Source: Actinacidiphila acidipaludis | GTDB lineage: Bacteria > Actinomycetota > Actinomycetes > Streptomycetales > Streptomycetaceae | DNA length: 64,000 nucleotides | Assembly: GCF_019890725.1 (NCBI RefSeq) | Contig: NZ_JAINZZ010000001.1 | Location: 124,001 to 188,000 of the forward strand | Direction: 5' to 3' | In this document: in pieces, positions 8,356-18,312 of the stretch | How the letters are laid out: each line of letters begins with the position of its first letter | Numbering within the stretch: the stretch's first letter is position 1 | Position numbers and translations under genes: made by a program | The notes under the pieces: model-generated | Database searches by the model: none | What the model saw: the letters and a program-made list of their open reading frames with translations, nothing else | Told to the model about the DNA's origin: nothing

Positions 8356-11300
8356 ATGGGTGGAACCACGGCGAGCGGTACGGGTGGCATGAGCGCGACG
8401 CGCTCGCGTACGGCGGCGCGGGCCGGTGAGGCGGAGCTGCGGCAGTTGCTGGCCGGGCTGACCGCCGTCCGCGACGGCGACTTCGGGATAAGGCTCCCGG
8501 ACGGGGCCGACGGCCTGATGGGCGAGATCGCCGACGTGTTCAACGGCATGACCGACCAGTTGTCGCTGTTCACCTCCGAGGTCACGCGTGTGGCGCGGGA
8601 GGTCGGCACGGAGGGCCGGCTGGGCGGCCAGGCCGACGTGCCGGGGGTGTCGGGGACGTGGAAGGACCTCACCGACTCGGTGAACGCGATGGCCGGCAAC
8701 CTGACCACGCAGGTCCGGGACATCGCGCAGGTCGCCACGGCGGTCGCGAAGGGCGACCTGTCGCAGAAGATCGACGTCGCGGCACAGGGCGAGATCCTCG
8801 CGCTGAAGAACACCGTCAACACCATGGTCGACCAGCTCTCCTCCTTCGCCGCGGAAGTCACCCGCGTCGCCCGCGAGGTCGGCACCGAAGGCCGACTCGG
8901 CGGACAGGCCCAGGTCGGAGGCGTCGCCGGCGTCTGGCGCGACCTCACCGACTCCGTCAACTTCATGGCCGGCAACCTCACCGACCAGGTCCGCTCCATC
9001 GCGCAGGTGACCACCGCGGTCGCCGAGGGCGACCTGTCGCAGAAGATCGACGTCGCCGCGCAGGGCGAGATCCTCGCGCTGAAGAACACCGTCAACACCA
9101 TGGTCGACCAGCTCTCCTCCTTCGCCGCGGAAGTCACCCGCGTCGCCCGCGAGGTCGGCACCGAAGGCCGACTCGGCGGACAGGCCCAGGTCGGAGGCGT
9201 CGCCGGCGTCTGGCGCGACCTCACCGACTCCGTCAACTTCATGGCCGGCAACCTCACCGACCAGGTCCGCTCCATCGCCCAGGTCGCCACCGCGGTCGCC
9301 GAGGGCGACCTGTCGCAGAAGATCCGGGTGGACGCCCGCGGGGAGATCCTGGAACTGAAGGAGACCATCAACACGATGGTCGACCAGCTCTCCTCCTTCG
9401 CCGACGAGGTGACCCGCGTCGCCCGCGAGGTCGGCACCGAGGGCAACCTCGGTGGGCAGGCCCGGGTCCGCGGTGTCTCGGGCACCTGGAAGGACCTGAC
9501 GGACAACGTCAACGTCATGGCGTCCAACCTCACCGGTCAGGTGCGGTCCATCGCCCAGGTCGCCACCGCGGTCGCCCGCGGTGACCTCTCCCGGAAGATC
9601 ACCGTCGAGGCCAAGGGCGAGGTCGCCGCGCTCGCCGATGTGATCAACACGATGGTGGACACGCTGTCCGCGTTCGCCGACGAGGTCACCCGGGTCGCCC
9701 GCGAGGTCGGCACCGAAGGCATCCTCGGCGGGCAGGCGCGCGTGCCGAACGTCGCCGGCACGTGGAAGGACCTCACCGACAACGTCAACTCCATGGCCAA
9801 CAACCTGACCGGCCAGGTGCGCAACATCGCCCAGGTCACCACCGCGGTGGCCAACGGCGACCTCACCCGCAAGATCGACGTGGACGCCCGCGGCGAGATC
9901 CTGGAGCTGAAGACGACCATCAACACCATGGTCGACCAGCTCTCCTCCTTCGCCGCGGAGGTCACCCGCGTCGCCCGCGAGGTCGGCAGTGAGGGGCGCC
10001 TGGGCGGCCAGGCCGAGGTCGAGGGCGTGTCGGGGACGTGGAAGCGGCTGACCGAGAACGTCAACGAACTGGCCGGCAACCTCACCCGGCAGGTCCGGGC
10101 GATCGCGGAGGTGACGAGCGCGGTCGCCGAGGGCGACCTGACCCGTTCCATCACGGTGGACGCGTCCGGGGAGGTCGCCGACCTCAAGGACAACATCAAC
10201 GCCATGGTCGGTTCGCTGCGCGTCTCGACCCGCGCCAACCAGGAGCAGGACTGGCTCAAGTCCAACCTGGCGCGGATCTCCGGCATGATGCAGGGGCACC
10301 GGGACCTGCCCATGGTGGCGGATCTGATCATGCGCGAACTGACGCCGCTGGTGAAGGCGCAGTTCGGCGCCTTCTACCTGGTGGCCGACGGGTCGGCGTC
10401 CTCCGGTGACGGTCCTGGCTCGCAGGAGCTGGTGCGGATCGGGGCGTACGGCCCGGCCGACGCGGACGGCGAGGAGGCCGGCGGCGGCCGGCGTTTCGTG
10501 TTCGGCCAGTCCCTGGTCGGCCAGGCCGCGGTGAGCCGGCAGACGATCACGGTGGAGGACGTGCCCGCCGGGTACGCGACGATCTCCTCCGGCTACGGCA
10601 GCAGCGATCCCGCCGCGCTGATCATGCTGCCGCTGGTGTTCGAGGACCAGGTGCTCGGCGTCATCGAACTGGCCTCCGTGCACTCGTTCACCGGTGTGCA
10701 GCGCGACTTCCTCGAGCAGCTGCGCGAGACTCTCGGCGTCAACGTGAACACCATCGTCGCCAACGCCCGCACCGATGAGCTGCTGGAGGAGTCGCAGCGG
10801 CTGACCGCCGAACTCCAGGCCCGCTCGCAGGAGTTGCAGGCGCGCCAGGAGGAGCTGCAGCGCTCCAACGCCGAACTGGAGGAGAAGGCGGCGCTGCTGG
10901 CCGCCCAGAACCGCGACATCGAGACCAAGAACCTGGAGATCGAGCAGGCCCGCCAGGAGCTGGAGACCCGCGCCCAGGAGTTGTCCCTGGCGTCCAAGTA
11001 CAAGTCGGAGTTCCTGGCCAACATGAGCCACGAGCTGCGGACACCGCTCAACAGCCTGCTGATCCTGGCGCAGTTGCTCGCGCAGAACCCGGGGCGCAAC
11101 CTCACCGTCAAGCAGGTGGAGTTCGCCGAGATCATCCACTCCGCCGGCTCGGACCTGCTGCAGCTCATCAACGACATCCTCGACCTGTCCAAGGTCGAGG
11201 CCGGGAAGATGGACATCGCGCCCGAGAAGGTGCCGCTGCGCCGCCTCCTGGAGTACGTCGAGGCGACGTTCCAGCCGATGACGAGCCAGAAGGGCCTCGG

Positions 11301-12684
11301 GTTCGACGTCGTCACCGCGCCGGGACTGCCGTCGACGCTGCTCACCGACGACGCGCGGCTGCGCCAGGTCCTGCGCAACCTCCTGTCGAACGCCGTGAAG
11401 TTCACCGAGTCGGGACGCGTGGAGCTGCGGATCGAGCCCGCTGACGGCGCCGAACTGCCCGCCGCCGTCGGACGGCACGGCGCGGCCATCGCACTGCGGG
11501 TCGTGGACACCGGCATCGGCATCGCCCCCGGTCAACTGGAGGCGATCTTCGGGGCGTTCCAGCAGGCGGACGGCACGACCAGCCGCAAGTACGGCGGCAC
11601 CGGCCTGGGTCTGTCGATCAGCCGCGAGATGGCCTTCCTGCTCGGCGGCTCCATCTCCGTCACCAGCACACCCGGCAAGGGCAGCACGTTCACGCTGTAC
11701 CTGCCCATCGCCCGCCCAGACTTCCAGGAGACGGCCCCCGGGGAGGCGGGCGGCGCCACGTCGGCGCCGCCGGTGCCGGAGAGCCAGCCGGCCGTCCCGC
11801 GCGAGGGCGACGACACACCCGCGCCGCGCACCCGGCGGGTGCTGGTGATCGAGGACCTGCCGCGCGGCCTGCTCTCGATGGTCGCCGAGAGCGCGCGGGC
11901 GAATCTGATGGACACCGGCGTGCCCAGCACGGTCGAGGTGGCCACCGCCGTCAACGCCGAGGAGGCGGCCGCGGCGCTGGCCGCGCGTCCCTGCCACCTC
12001 GTCGTCCTCGACCTCGACCTGGCCGGCGGGGCGGCGATGCGGTTCGTCGAGACCATGGACGCCGATCCGGCGCTGCCCACCACCCCGGTGCTGGTCCACA
12101 GCAGCCGCCGTCTGGACGCGGACCAGGAACGCACCCTGCAGGCCTGGTCGGCCGCCCGCCCCCTGGAGGTGCTGGCAGGCCTGGACGAACTGCGTGAGCG
12201 GATCGCCCTGCACCTGTCCGCCGAGCGGCCGGCCGACGTGCCGTCCCTCATGCGGGCCGAACGGGCCGTGCAGCTCGCACCCGCCAGGGGCGGCTCGGAC
12301 GACCCCGCACTGGCCGGACGCACCGCACTGGTCGTGGACGACGACGCCCGCAACCTCTACGCCATCACCGGCATCCTGGAACTGCAGGGCATGCAGGTCA
12401 TCCACGCGGAGAACGGGCGCGCCGGCATCGAGGCGCTCGCCGCGCACCCGGACATCGACGTGGTCCTGATGGACGTGATGATGCCGGAGATGGACGGCTA
12501 CGCGGCCACGGCGGCGATCCGGGCGATGCCGCAGTACGCCTCGCTGCCCATCCTGGCGGTCACCGCCAAGGCGATGCCGGGCGATCAGGAGAAGAGCATG
12601 GCCTCGGGCGCGAGCGACTACGTCACCAAGCCCGTCGACGCCAACGACCTCGTGACCCGGCTGCGCACCTGGCTGGCCCAGTGA
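8356..12684 (+). CDS. Poly-HAMP hybrid sensor histidine kinase with two receiver domains
   Basis: 1,442 residues. The ATG at 8356 has GAGAGG 9 nt upstream; the frame extends further left without a start signal. Residues about 15-635 are consecutive HAMP units: seven GDL-type and six [17 protein letters not shown]-type segments alternate with a 92-residue period. There is no transmembrane helix, so this is a cytoplasmic sensor like fungal group III (Nik1-type) kinases. Then come GAF (about 650-800), a Gln/Glu-rich coiled coil (805-880), HisKA with [14 protein letters not shown] (His near 892), HATPase with DTGIGI and GTGLGLSI, a first receiver-like domain ([10 protein letters not shown]) and a C-terminal receiver ([12 protein letters not shown], Asp near 1370). 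It overlaps the next gene by GTGA, implying coupled translation. The input signal is unknown; osmotic or redox stress is a guess from family precedent. Confidence 0.9.
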   Translation: MGGTTASGTGGMSATRSRTAARAGEAELRQLLAGLTAVRDGDFGIRLPDGADGLMGEIADVFNGMTDQLSLFTSEVTRVAREVGTEGRLGGQADVPGVSGTWKDLTDSVNAMAGNLTTQVRDIAQVATAVAKGDLSQKIDVAAQGEILALKNTVNTMVDQLSSFAAEVTRVAREVGTEGRLGGQAQVGGVAGVWRDLTDSVNFMAGNLTDQVRSIAQVTTAVAEGDLSQKIDVAAQGEILALKNTVNTMVDQLSSFAAEVTRVAREVGTEGRLGGQAQVGGVAGVWRDLTDSVNFMAGNLTDQVRSIAQVATAVAEGDLSQKIRVDARGEILELKETINTMVDQLSSFADEVTRVAREVGTEGNLGGQARVRGVSGTWKDLTDNVNVMASNLTGQVRSIAQVATAVARGDLSRKITVEAKGEVAALADVINTMVDTLSAFADEVTRVAREVGTEGILGGQARVPNVAGTWKDLTDNVNSMANNLTGQVRNIAQVTTAVANGDLTRKIDVDARGEILELKTTINTMVDQLSSFAAEVTRVAREVGSEGRLGGQAEVEGVSGTWKRLTENVNELAGNLTRQVRAIAEVTSAVAEGDLTRSITVDASGEVADLKDNINAMVGSLRVSTRANQEQDWLKSNLARISGMMQGHRDLPMVADLIMRELTPLVKAQFGAFYLVADGSASSGDGPGSQELVRIGAYGPADADGEEAGGGRRFVFGQSLVGQAAVSRQTITVEDVPAGYATISSGYGSSDPAALIMLPLVFEDQVLGVIELASVHSFTGVQRDFLEQLRETLGVNVNTIVANARTDELLEESQRLTAELQARSQELQARQEELQRSNAELEEKAALLAAQNRDIETKNLEIEQARQELETRAQELSLASKYKSEFLANMSHELRTPLNSLLILAQLLAQNPGRNLTVKQVEFAEIIHSAGSDLLQLINDILDLSKVEAGKMDIAPEKVPLRRLLEYVEATFQPMTSQKGLGFDVVTAPGLPSTLLTDDARLRQVLRNLLSNAVKFTESGRVELRIEPADGAELPAAVGRHGAAIALRVVDTGIGIAPGQLEAIFGAFQQADGTTSRKYGGTGLGLSISREMAFLLGGSISVTSTPGKGSTFTLYLPIARPDFQETAPGEAGGATSAPPVPESQPAVPREGDDTPAPRTRRVLVIEDLPRGLLSMVAESARANLMDTGVPSTVEVATAVNAEEAAAALAARPCHLVVLDLDLAGGAAMRFVETMDADPALPTTPVLVHSSRRLDADQERTLQAWSAARPLEVLAGLDELRERIALHLSAERPADVPSLMRAERAVQLAPARGGSDDPALAGRTALVVDDDARNLYAITGILELQGMQVIHAENGRAGIEALAAHPDIDVVLMDVMMPEMDGYAATAAIRAMPQYASLPILAVTAKAMPGDQEKSMASGASDYVTKPVDANDLVTRLRTWLAQ
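8755..9306 (+). repeat. Two near-identical 276-bp HAMP units in tandem
   Basis: 8755-9030 and 9031-9306 are direct repeats within the kinase gene. By eye only about five bases differ, whereas the other HAMP units share protein but not base-level identity. This suggests recent duplication or gene conversion. Confidence 0.85.
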
Positions 12685-15101
12685 CCGACGACACCCGGGA
12701 CCAGGAGAGCCCGGATCAGGGCGTGGGCCGCCTCGCGGCGACCGTCGCGCGGCTGCAGGAACAGGTGCGCCAGGCACATCTGGCCGCCGAGGGTCAGGCG
12801 CTGCTGCAGATGGCCACCGGCGTGCTCGTCGAGCGCCTCAAGTGCGGACCGGCCGCCGCGGCCCGGCATCTCGCCGAGCTCGCGGCCAGTACCGGCATGC
12901 CCGCGCTCGAGCTGGCCGTGGACATCATCAACCAGGCCGCGCAGGACGAACTCACCCAGGTCGCCCGGGACTTCCTGGACGGCCTGGCCGGTGCGGACGC
13001 GCCGGCCGGGTCCCAGGCCGGCGGCAGCGCCGCCGCGTCCTCGGCCGCCGTCCGCCTGCGCACCGCGGAGACCGGGACGCTCCTGAAGGACAACTGCCGG
13101 ATCGTCGCGCAGTCGATCCTGGAACACGCGCTGAGCCCGCTGGGCGCGAACGCGGTCGCCATCTGGGCCACCGGACCGGGCGCGTCGCTCCAGCTCGTCG
13201 GCCACGCCGGCATCCCCGACGTCGAAGCCGAACAGTGGTACCACGTGCCGCCGGGCGTCCTGACGCCCGCACGGCAGGCGCTGACCAGCCGCCGCTCGGT
13301 GTGGCTGCCCGTCCTGTCCGAATCCGCGGTGCCGTCCGTGGGGCATCGCACCATGCCCGACGGCGGGCGGGTCGCCGTGCCCGCCGAGGCCAGTGGCCGC
13401 GTCCTGGGCGTTCTGGAGATCTGCTGGCCGAACCGCCTGGAGCCGCAGCCCCCGCAGATCCACCGCCAGATCGAGGCGCTCGCCGAGATCGTCGCCCACA
13501 CCCTCAGCAGCGGCTCCGGGCCCGGCGCGGACAGCGAACCGGCGCGCAGCGACGCGGAGTTGATCGACCTGATCAACGGAGTGCACGAACCGATCCTGCT
13601 GCTCGTCCCGCACCTGGACGGCACCGGCCGGCTCCTGGACTTCCGTATCGCGCACACCAATCCGCACTTCGTCGACCCTGCCGGCCGTCCCCGCAGCGCC
13701 GTCAACGGCGCGCTCCTGCTGGAGGCGTACCCGGTCATGGCCGGGGAGCACGGCCTGCTCGACATCATCGAGCGCGTCTACGCCACCGGCGAGCCGTTCC
13801 GCGACACGGCCATGCCGCTGAACGCCGCCGTCGGCCAGGTGCACGTTCCGACCATCGCCGACGTCAGCGTCACCCGCCACCACGGAAGCATCCTGCTCGT
13901 GTGGCGCATCGAGGACGAGGCCGCCCGCCTCGCCAACCTCCTGCAGCACGCCCAGCGTCTGGGCCGCATCGGCGGCTTCGAGGAGGACCTCGTCACCGGC
14001 CGTGTGACGTGGAACAGCCAACTGCACGATCTCTACGGGCTGCCGCCGACAGCGGTCCCCGTCTCCCTGGAACGCCTCGCCGCGCACACCCACCCGGACG
14101 ACGCGCCGGCCATCGGGCGGTTCCTGCGCACCCTGCTGCACCACCGCAAGCCCGCCTCCGCGGCGTTCCGGCTCCAGCGCCCGGACGGGATCGTCCGTCA
14201 CGTGCGCGTCGTGGCGGAGCCCGTGCTCGACGCCGCCCAGCGCCTGGTCTCCGTGCGGGGCGCCTACCAGGACATCTCCACCCAGCACTGGACCGAGGTG
14301 GCGCTCACCGCAACCCGCGACCAGCTCGCGCAGAGCGAACAGCAGACGGCCGAGCGCAACCGCATCGCACGGCAGCTCCAGCACGCGATCATGCCGCCCG
14401 CCCACGCCCCGCTGAGCGCCCGCGGCCTGGCTGTGGCGGTGCGGTACCGGCCCGCGGAGGACGAGCACCTGGTCGGCGGCGACTGGTACGACGCCGTCAT
14501 GCTGCCCTCACGGCAGATCCTGCTGTCCGTGGGGGACGTCGCCGGGCACGGCATCGACGCCGCCACCGGCATGGTCGCCCTGCGCAACGCGCTGCGCGGC
14601 CTGGCGGCGACCGGTGCGGGCCCGGGCCAGATCCTCACCTGGCTCAACATCGTCGCCCACCATCTGACCGAGGACGTCACCGCCACCGCCGTCTGCGGAC
14701 TGTTCGACCCGGACACCCGCGAACTGACCTGGGCGCGTGCCGGCCATCTCCCGCCCCTGCTGGTACGCGACGGCCGGGCCGAGCATCTGCCGCTGACGAA
14801 GGGCATCCTGCTGGGGGCGACGGGCGAGGCGGCGTACGAGGAGCAGCGCTTCCGGCTCGACCCGGGCGACACCCTGCTGATGTACACCGACGGCCTGATC
14901 GAGCGACGGGACCGTTCCCTTCCGGACACCCTGGAGCAGCTGCTCGACGCCTCCATGCATCCGTCGGCGAGCCTCGACGAGCACCTCGATCACCTGCTGA
15001 CGCACAGCAGTTCCGACACCGACGACGACACCTGCATCATCGGCGTCCGCCTCGCCGCGGCCTCCACCCCGGGCGACGCCGCCACGATCGTCACCGGCTG
15101 A
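12681..15101 (+). CDS. ANTAR-GAF-PAS-PP2C (RsbU/SpoIIE-type) serine phosphatase
   Basis: 806 residues starting at a GTG that overlaps the kinase stop (GTGA). Residues about 15-85 read as an ANTAR RNA-binding domain (LAAEGQALLQMATGVLVERLKC...AARHLAELA). A GAF-like region follows (about 130-275), then a PAS-like region and a clear PAS domain (NLLQHAQRLGRIGGFEEDLVTG ... HPDD, about 420-525). The C-terminal PP2C domain has VGGDWYD, LSVGDVAGHGIDAA, YTDGLIERRD and DDDTC, which carry the metal-binding Asp residues. Such phosphatases dephosphorylate anti-anti-sigma factors. Coupling to the kinase suggests one signalling unit; direct target unknown, as no STAS or anti-sigma gene is adjacent. Confidence 0.88.
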   Translation: MTDDTRDQESPDQGVGRLAATVARLQEQVRQAHLAAEGQALLQMATGVLVERLKCGPAAAARHLAELAASTGMPALELAVDIINQAAQDELTQVARDFLDGLAGADAPAGSQAGGSAAASSAAVRLRTAETGTLLKDNCRIVAQSILEHALSPLGANAVAIWATGPGASLQLVGHAGIPDVEAEQWYHVPPGVLTPARQALTSRRSVWLPVLSESAVPSVGHRTMPDGGRVAVPAEASGRVLGVLEICWPNRLEPQPPQIHRQIEALAEIVAHTLSSGSGPGADSEPARSDAELIDLINGVHEPILLLVPHLDGTGRLLDFRIAHTNPHFVDPAGRPRSAVNGALLLEAYPVMAGEHGLLDIIERVYATGEPFRDTAMPLNAAVGQVHVPTIADVSVTRHHGSILLVWRIEDEAARLANLLQHAQRLGRIGGFEEDLVTGRVTWNSQLHDLYGLPPTAVPVSLERLAAHTHPDDAPAIGRFLRTLLHHRKPASAAFRLQRPDGIVRHVRVVAEPVLDAAQRLVSVRGAYQDISTQHWTEVALTATRDQLAQSEQQTAERNRIARQLQHAIMPPAHAPLSARGLAVAVRYRPAEDEHLVGGDWYDAVMLPSRQILLSVGDVAGHGIDAATGMVALRNALRGLAATGAGPGQILTWLNIVAHHLTEDVTATAVCGLFDPDTRELTWARAGHLPPLLVRDGRAEHLPLTKGILLGATGEAAYEEQRFRLDPGDTLLMYTDGLIERRDRSLPDTLEQLLDASMHPSASLDEHLDHLLTHSSSDTDDDTCIIGVRLAAASTPGDAATIVTG

Positions 15102-15110
15102 CGCTCCCCC

Positions 15111-15143
15111 GCCCGCGGCGAAGCACGCGACTCCGCCGCGGGC
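15111..15143 (+). terminator. Terminator hairpin after the PP2C phosphatase
   Basis: A perfect 10-bp inverted repeat (GCCCGCGGCG / CGCCGCGGGC) with a 13-nt loop begins 9 nt after the stop codon at 15101. It closes the kinase-phosphatase operon. Confidence 0.65.
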
Positions 15144-15246
15144 GCCGGGGGGACGGAGGTGACATGTGCCGACTCCGGGGCAGCGGAGAGGAGAGGGGCC
15201 CGAACCCTCGGCCCGTCTTTGGCGCACCGTCTGATCGGAGGGCGGC

Positions 15247-15420
15247 ATGGGACCGATGCTCAACTCGGCCGTGGTGCCGAGCAGTCAGGGCACCCACCTC
15301 CCCGGGTGGGCCGTCGCGGTCTTCGTCGCGCTCTGGGTGGTCGTCGGCGTCTTCGTCATCACCCAACTCGTGCGGCGCCGACGGCGACGCGGCCGGCCGC
15401 CGTCTACGTCCGGGCGGTGA
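15247..15420 (+). CDS. Small single-pass membrane protein
   Basis: 57 residues from the ATG at 15247, with GGAGGG a few bases upstream. The peptide is MGPMLNSAVVPSSQGTHLP, one hydrophobic helix (about 20-41, WAVAVFVALWVVVGVFVITQ), then a very basic tail (RRRRRRGRP). By the positive-inside rule the N-terminus is outside. It is too short for routine ORF calling but has strong GC3 and a good start. Its end overlaps the convergent sortase gene by 17 bp. Function unknown. Confidence 0.6.
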   Translation: MGPMLNSAVVPSSQGTHLPGWAVAVFVALWVVVGVFVITQLVRRRRRRGRPPSTSGR

Positions 15421-16042
15421 GGGTGGCGTAGACGATGATGTTGTCCGGGTGGTGGCCGTCGGTGAGGGTGCCGCCGCAGGTGATGAGGCGCAGTTGCGGG
15501 GTGCTGGTGTTGCCGTAGACCTGCTGGGTGGGAAAGGCCGTCTTGCTGACCTGTTGCAGGCCGGTGACGGAGAAGACCGCGCGGGTGCCGTCGGCGCGCA
15601 GGACGGTGATGCGGTCGCCCGGCTTGATACGGGTGACGTCGCGCAGGACGGCCGGGCCTTCGACGGTGTCCAGGTGGCCGACGAGGATCGCCGGGCCCCG
15701 CTGGCCGGGTGTGACGCCGCCCGTGTACCAGCCGATGCGGTCGGCCTGGTCCACGGACGGGACCTGGAGTGTGCCGTCGGCGTTCAGGCCGAGGCGCACC
15801 ACGGGTCCGGTGTCGACGCCGGCTGCGGGGACGGTGACCCGGACGGGCGCCGAGGCCGGCATCGCCGCGCTGCTCGCCTGCTCGGGGCGGGGGGCGCGGG
15901 TGGCGGCCGGAGGAAGGTTCGCCGCGGTGGTGCTCCGCGGGTGGCCGCTGCCGCAGGCCGTGACGAGGGTCGCCAGGGACAGGGCGAGCAACAAGGTGGT
16001 CGGGCGGTGCCGCCGGGTGCGCGGCGTGGCGGGAGACTGCAC
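15404..16042 (-). CDS. Class F sortase (lipoprotein-type N-terminus)
   Basis: 212 residues from a GTG at 16042 preceded by AGGAG. A hydrophobic N-terminus ends in LVTACGSG, a plausible lipobox, then a Pro/Ala-rich linker. The sortase domain covers about 75-210: the catalytic His is in ILVGHLDT, the Cys in LRLITCGGT and the Arg is near the end within the LRLITCGG/DNIIVYA region typical of class F. These enzymes are transpeptidases that anchor proteins outside the membrane. The next upstream gene encodes a secreted protein with a C-terminal membrane anchor, a natural partner. The frame that extends to 17137 is spurious. Confidence 0.85.
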   Translation of the reverse strand: MQSPATPRTRRHRPTTLLLALSLATLVTACGSGHPRSTTAANLPPAATRAPRPEQASSAAMPASAPVRVTVPAAGVDTGPVVRLGLNADGTLQVPSVDQADRIGWYTGGVTPGQRGPAILVGHLDTVEGPAVLRDVTRIKPGDRITVLRADGTRAVFSVTGLQQVSKTAFPTQQVYGNTSTPQLRLITCGGTLTDGHHPDNIIVYATLTART

Positions 16043-16131
16043 GGTGGGCTCCTGGGAATGCCGGGGCCGGGCGGCCCGCCGGAAGTGCGCGGGGCCGCCC
16101 GGCGGCGGTGACGGCCTGTCGCCGGTCTGGG

Positions 16132-17091
16132 TCAGCGGCCGGCGGTGGCGCGGCGGCGGCGCACCGCGACGAAGGCGATGCCGGCGGCGCCGAGGGCCGC
16201 GGCCGAGCCGCCCACGGCCAGGAGCGTCTGGTGCCCGCCGTTGTCCGGAGCCTGGTACCCGGCGGCGACGGAGCCCTTGGGCACGACGTTGGTCTGCTGC
16301 GTCGCGGCCGGAGCGGCGGTGGTGGGTGTGCCGGTGCCCGAAGTGCCGTCGGTGGTGCTGTAGTCGAAGTGGCAGCCCTGCGGCAGACGCGGGAAGTCGG
16401 TGACCGTCGCCTTGTGGCCGCCGCCTTCCATGTTCGTCAGCAGCTGCGGCCGGCTGCTGTCGGGACGCAGGATCTCGGCCGTGAAGTGCCCGGCCGGCAG
16501 CTTGGGGTGGTGGCGGTCCAGCGACAGGCCGGGAATCACGCCCTTCTCGCCGGCCGCCTGGAACAGTACGGACGGACCGGTCGGGCTGATGGTCATCAGG
16601 GCGGCCGTGCCCGCGCCGATGTTCTGCCGGTGCGTGACCGTGCACCGCGTGTCGGTCACCGGACCCTGGCCGGAGCCGCCCTTGTCCGCGGCCGACGTCA
16701 CCCGGCCGTCGCCGTACAGCGTCACCGACACGTCGTCGAACACCCGGGTCTGGGAGGACGCGTGCCCGAACCCGGCGGTCAGCGACCCCCGCACCTTCCC
16801 GCTCTTGGTGATGTCCGCGGAGTAGTACGGGGTGGCCGTGCCGAACCGGTACACCTTCGCGGTCAGACCGCCCATGAGCGCGTCCGTGTGCACCAGCACT
16901 CCGGCCGGTGTCACCTGGCCCTGCCCGGCACCGCCCTTGTCGGAGGCGGACGGCGCCGGCGTGGCGCCCTGGTCGGCGTAGGCCGCGGCGGCCGGCACAC
17001 CCAGCGCACCCACCAGCGCGACGGAACCCGCCATCACGCGCAGAGCGGCACGGCGGCGGCGCAGAACGGAAGCGGACACGAGAACAGACAT
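16132..17091 (-). CDS. Secreted, C-terminally anchored surface protein
   Basis: 319 residues from the ATG at 17091, which follows a G-rich site (GGGGGGATCTCC). Residues 1-43 form a signal peptide (RRRRAALRVMAGSVALVGALG...AYA). The mature part has two copies of a DKGG(A/S)GQG motif, two Cys residues that may pair, and Thr/Pro-rich spacer TGTPTTAAPAA. The C-terminus is the sorting-signal layout: Gly-rich stretch, hydrophobic helix (LLAVGGSAAALGAAGIAFVAV) and RRRR tail. There is no LPXTG or LAXTG; GYQAPDNGGHQT precedes the helix. It sits 89 bp upstream of the class F sortase on the same strand and is probably its substrate (inference). Confidence 0.7.
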   Translation of the reverse strand: MSVLVSASVLRRRRAALRVMAGSVALVGALGVPAAAAYADQGATPAPSASDKGGAGQGQVTPAGVLVHTDALMGGLTAKVYRFGTATPYYSADITKSGKVRGSLTAGFGHASSQTRVFDDVSVTLYGDGRVTSAADKGGSGQGPVTDTRCTVTHRQNIGAGTAALMTISPTGPSVLFQAAGEKGVIPGLSLDRHHPKLPAGHFTAEILRPDSSRPQLLTNMEGGGHKATVTDFPRLPQGCHFDYSTTDGTSGTGTPTTAAPAATQQTNVVPKGSVAAGYQAPDNGGHQTLLAVGGSAAALGAAGIAFVAVRRRRATAGR

Positions 17092-17351
17092 GGAGATCCC
17101 CCCCTGGGAACAGGGCCGCCCGAGAGCGGCCGGACACATCGCACCAGCCGCAGTCCCGTCCACCCCCTGTGACCGGGAACTCCGAGCGGCTGTGTCTTCA
17201 ATGTAGGTACCGAGCACGAGCGGAACCGTCCCCTCCTCGTCACCCCTGTGTCACAGCCGCCCGCCCCGGACGCCGCCCAGCCCGGTTCCCCGTTCAGCGC
17301 GGCCCGGGACGCTCCCGCGTAGGCAGGAACGGTCGCGGCCCCGCGCGCCGG

Positions 17352-18200
17352 TCAGCCGCCGACGACCGCGCAGAGCTGTCGTACCGTCTCGGCTACGGCC
17401 TCCCGGCCGCGTTCGAGGAAGTGCCGCGGGTCGACGGTGTCCGGCCGGGCAGCCAGGGTGTCGCGTACGGCCTGGGTGAAGGCCGCGCCGAGCGCCGTGC
17501 CGATGTTGACCTTGGCGATGCCCGCGGCGACGGCGCGGCGCAGTTCGTCGTCGGGGACGCCGGACGAGCCGTGCAGCACCAGCGGCACGGGGACCGCGTC
17601 CCGCAGCCGTCCGATCAGGGCGTGGTCCAGTGCGGCCGAGCGCTCGGTCATCGCGTGGCTGCTGCCGACCGCGACCGCGAGGGCGTCGACTCCCGTGTCG
17701 GCCACGAAGCGCGCGGCCTCGTCCGGGTCCGTGCGGACCCCGGGCGCGTGCGCGCTGGCCGGCGCGCCGGGCTTGCCGCCCACGTAGCCGAGTTCCGCCT
17801 CCAGCCACACACCGGCGCCGTGCGCCCAGTTCGCGGCGGCGAGGGTCGCCGCGAGGTTGTCGGCGTACGGGAGCCGGCCGGCGTCGAACATCGCCGAGGA
17901 GAAGCCGGCGTCGGAAGCGCGGCGCAGGAGTTCGAGGTCCGTGACGTGGTCGAGGTGCAGCGCGATGTCGGCGCCGCTCGACCGGGCCACCTCCGCAGCG
18001 GCCCGCGCGAGGGGCTCGACCCGGTCGCCGTGGAACCGCACGGCGTTCTCGCTGATCTGCAGGATCACCGGCACACCGGCGGCCACGGCGCCGTCGGCGA
18101 TCGCCTCGGCGTACTCCAGCGTGATCACGTTGAACGCCGGCACCGCCCGCCGGGCGGCGGCACCCTGCTCGACGAGTTCCCGCGTGTGGACCAAGGACAT
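17352..18200 (-). CDS. Class II ketose-bisphosphate aldolase, GatY/KbaY-like
   Basis: 282 residues. It has the class II aldolase pattern: VPAFNVITLEYAEAIADGA, ADIALHLDHVTDLE with the catalytic Asp and first zinc His (near 83), EAELGYVGGK with a Glu ligand, VGSSHAM and PLVLHGSSGVP with the later His ligand, and AKVNIGTAL phosphate-binding loop. The best fit by context is cleavage of tagatose-1,6-bisphosphate to DHAP and glyceraldehyde-3-phosphate, because a GatZ/KbaZ-like gene, an AgaS-like isomerase and a sugar kinase lie in the same operon. Fructose-bisphosphate activity cannot be excluded. It is last in the operon, 112 bp after the permease, and a hairpin sits in that gap. Confidence 0.85.
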   Translation of the reverse strand: MSLVHTRELVEQGAAARRAVPAFNVITLEYAEAIADGAVAAGVPVILQISENAVRFHGDRVEPLARAAAEVARSSGADIALHLDHVTDLELLRRASDAGFSSAMFDAGRLPYADNLAATLAAANWAHGAGVWLEAELGYVGGKPGAPASAHAPGVRTDPDEAARFVADTGVDALAVAVGSSHAMTERSAALDHALIGRLRDAVPVPLVLHGSSGVPDDELRRAVAAGIAKVNIGTALGAAFTQAVRDTLAARPDTVDPRHFLERGREAVAETVRQLCAVVGG

Positions 18201-18262
18201 GGGTGAGGCCCCTTCGATACTGCGCGTAGGCGTGTTCGGCGTGGTCGCCGTGGTTCATGGGT

Positions 18263-18299
18263 CCGGCCGGTACGGACGAGGCACGTCCGCACCGGCCGG
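18263..18299 (-). terminator. Hairpin between the permease and aldolase genes
   Basis: Inverted repeat CCGGCCGGT / ACCGGCCGG, extended by CGGAC / GTCCG after one mismatch. Within an operon it may attenuate transcription or mark a partial terminator, so aldolase expression could be lower or separately started. Confidence 0.5.
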
Positions 18300-18312
18300 T
18301 GCGTGGGGGGCG

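Noticed and set aside
8581..10140. Regular 276-bp spacing considered as a CRISPR-like or non-coding repeat
   Set aside because: The period is exactly 92 codons and encodes HAMP domains, so it is a protein repeat.
7777..12777. 1,666-codon open frame on the minus strand opposite the kinase
   Set aside because: It mirrors the HAMP repeats and is rich in Gly, Asp, His and Arg as expected for an antisense frame in high-GC DNA. The plus strand has a complete multidomain kinase.
12842..16111. Long plus-strand frame across the phosphatase, its terminator and the sortase gene
   Set aside because: It crosses real genes in other frames and a terminator; Arg/Pro/Gly-rich translation with no domain.
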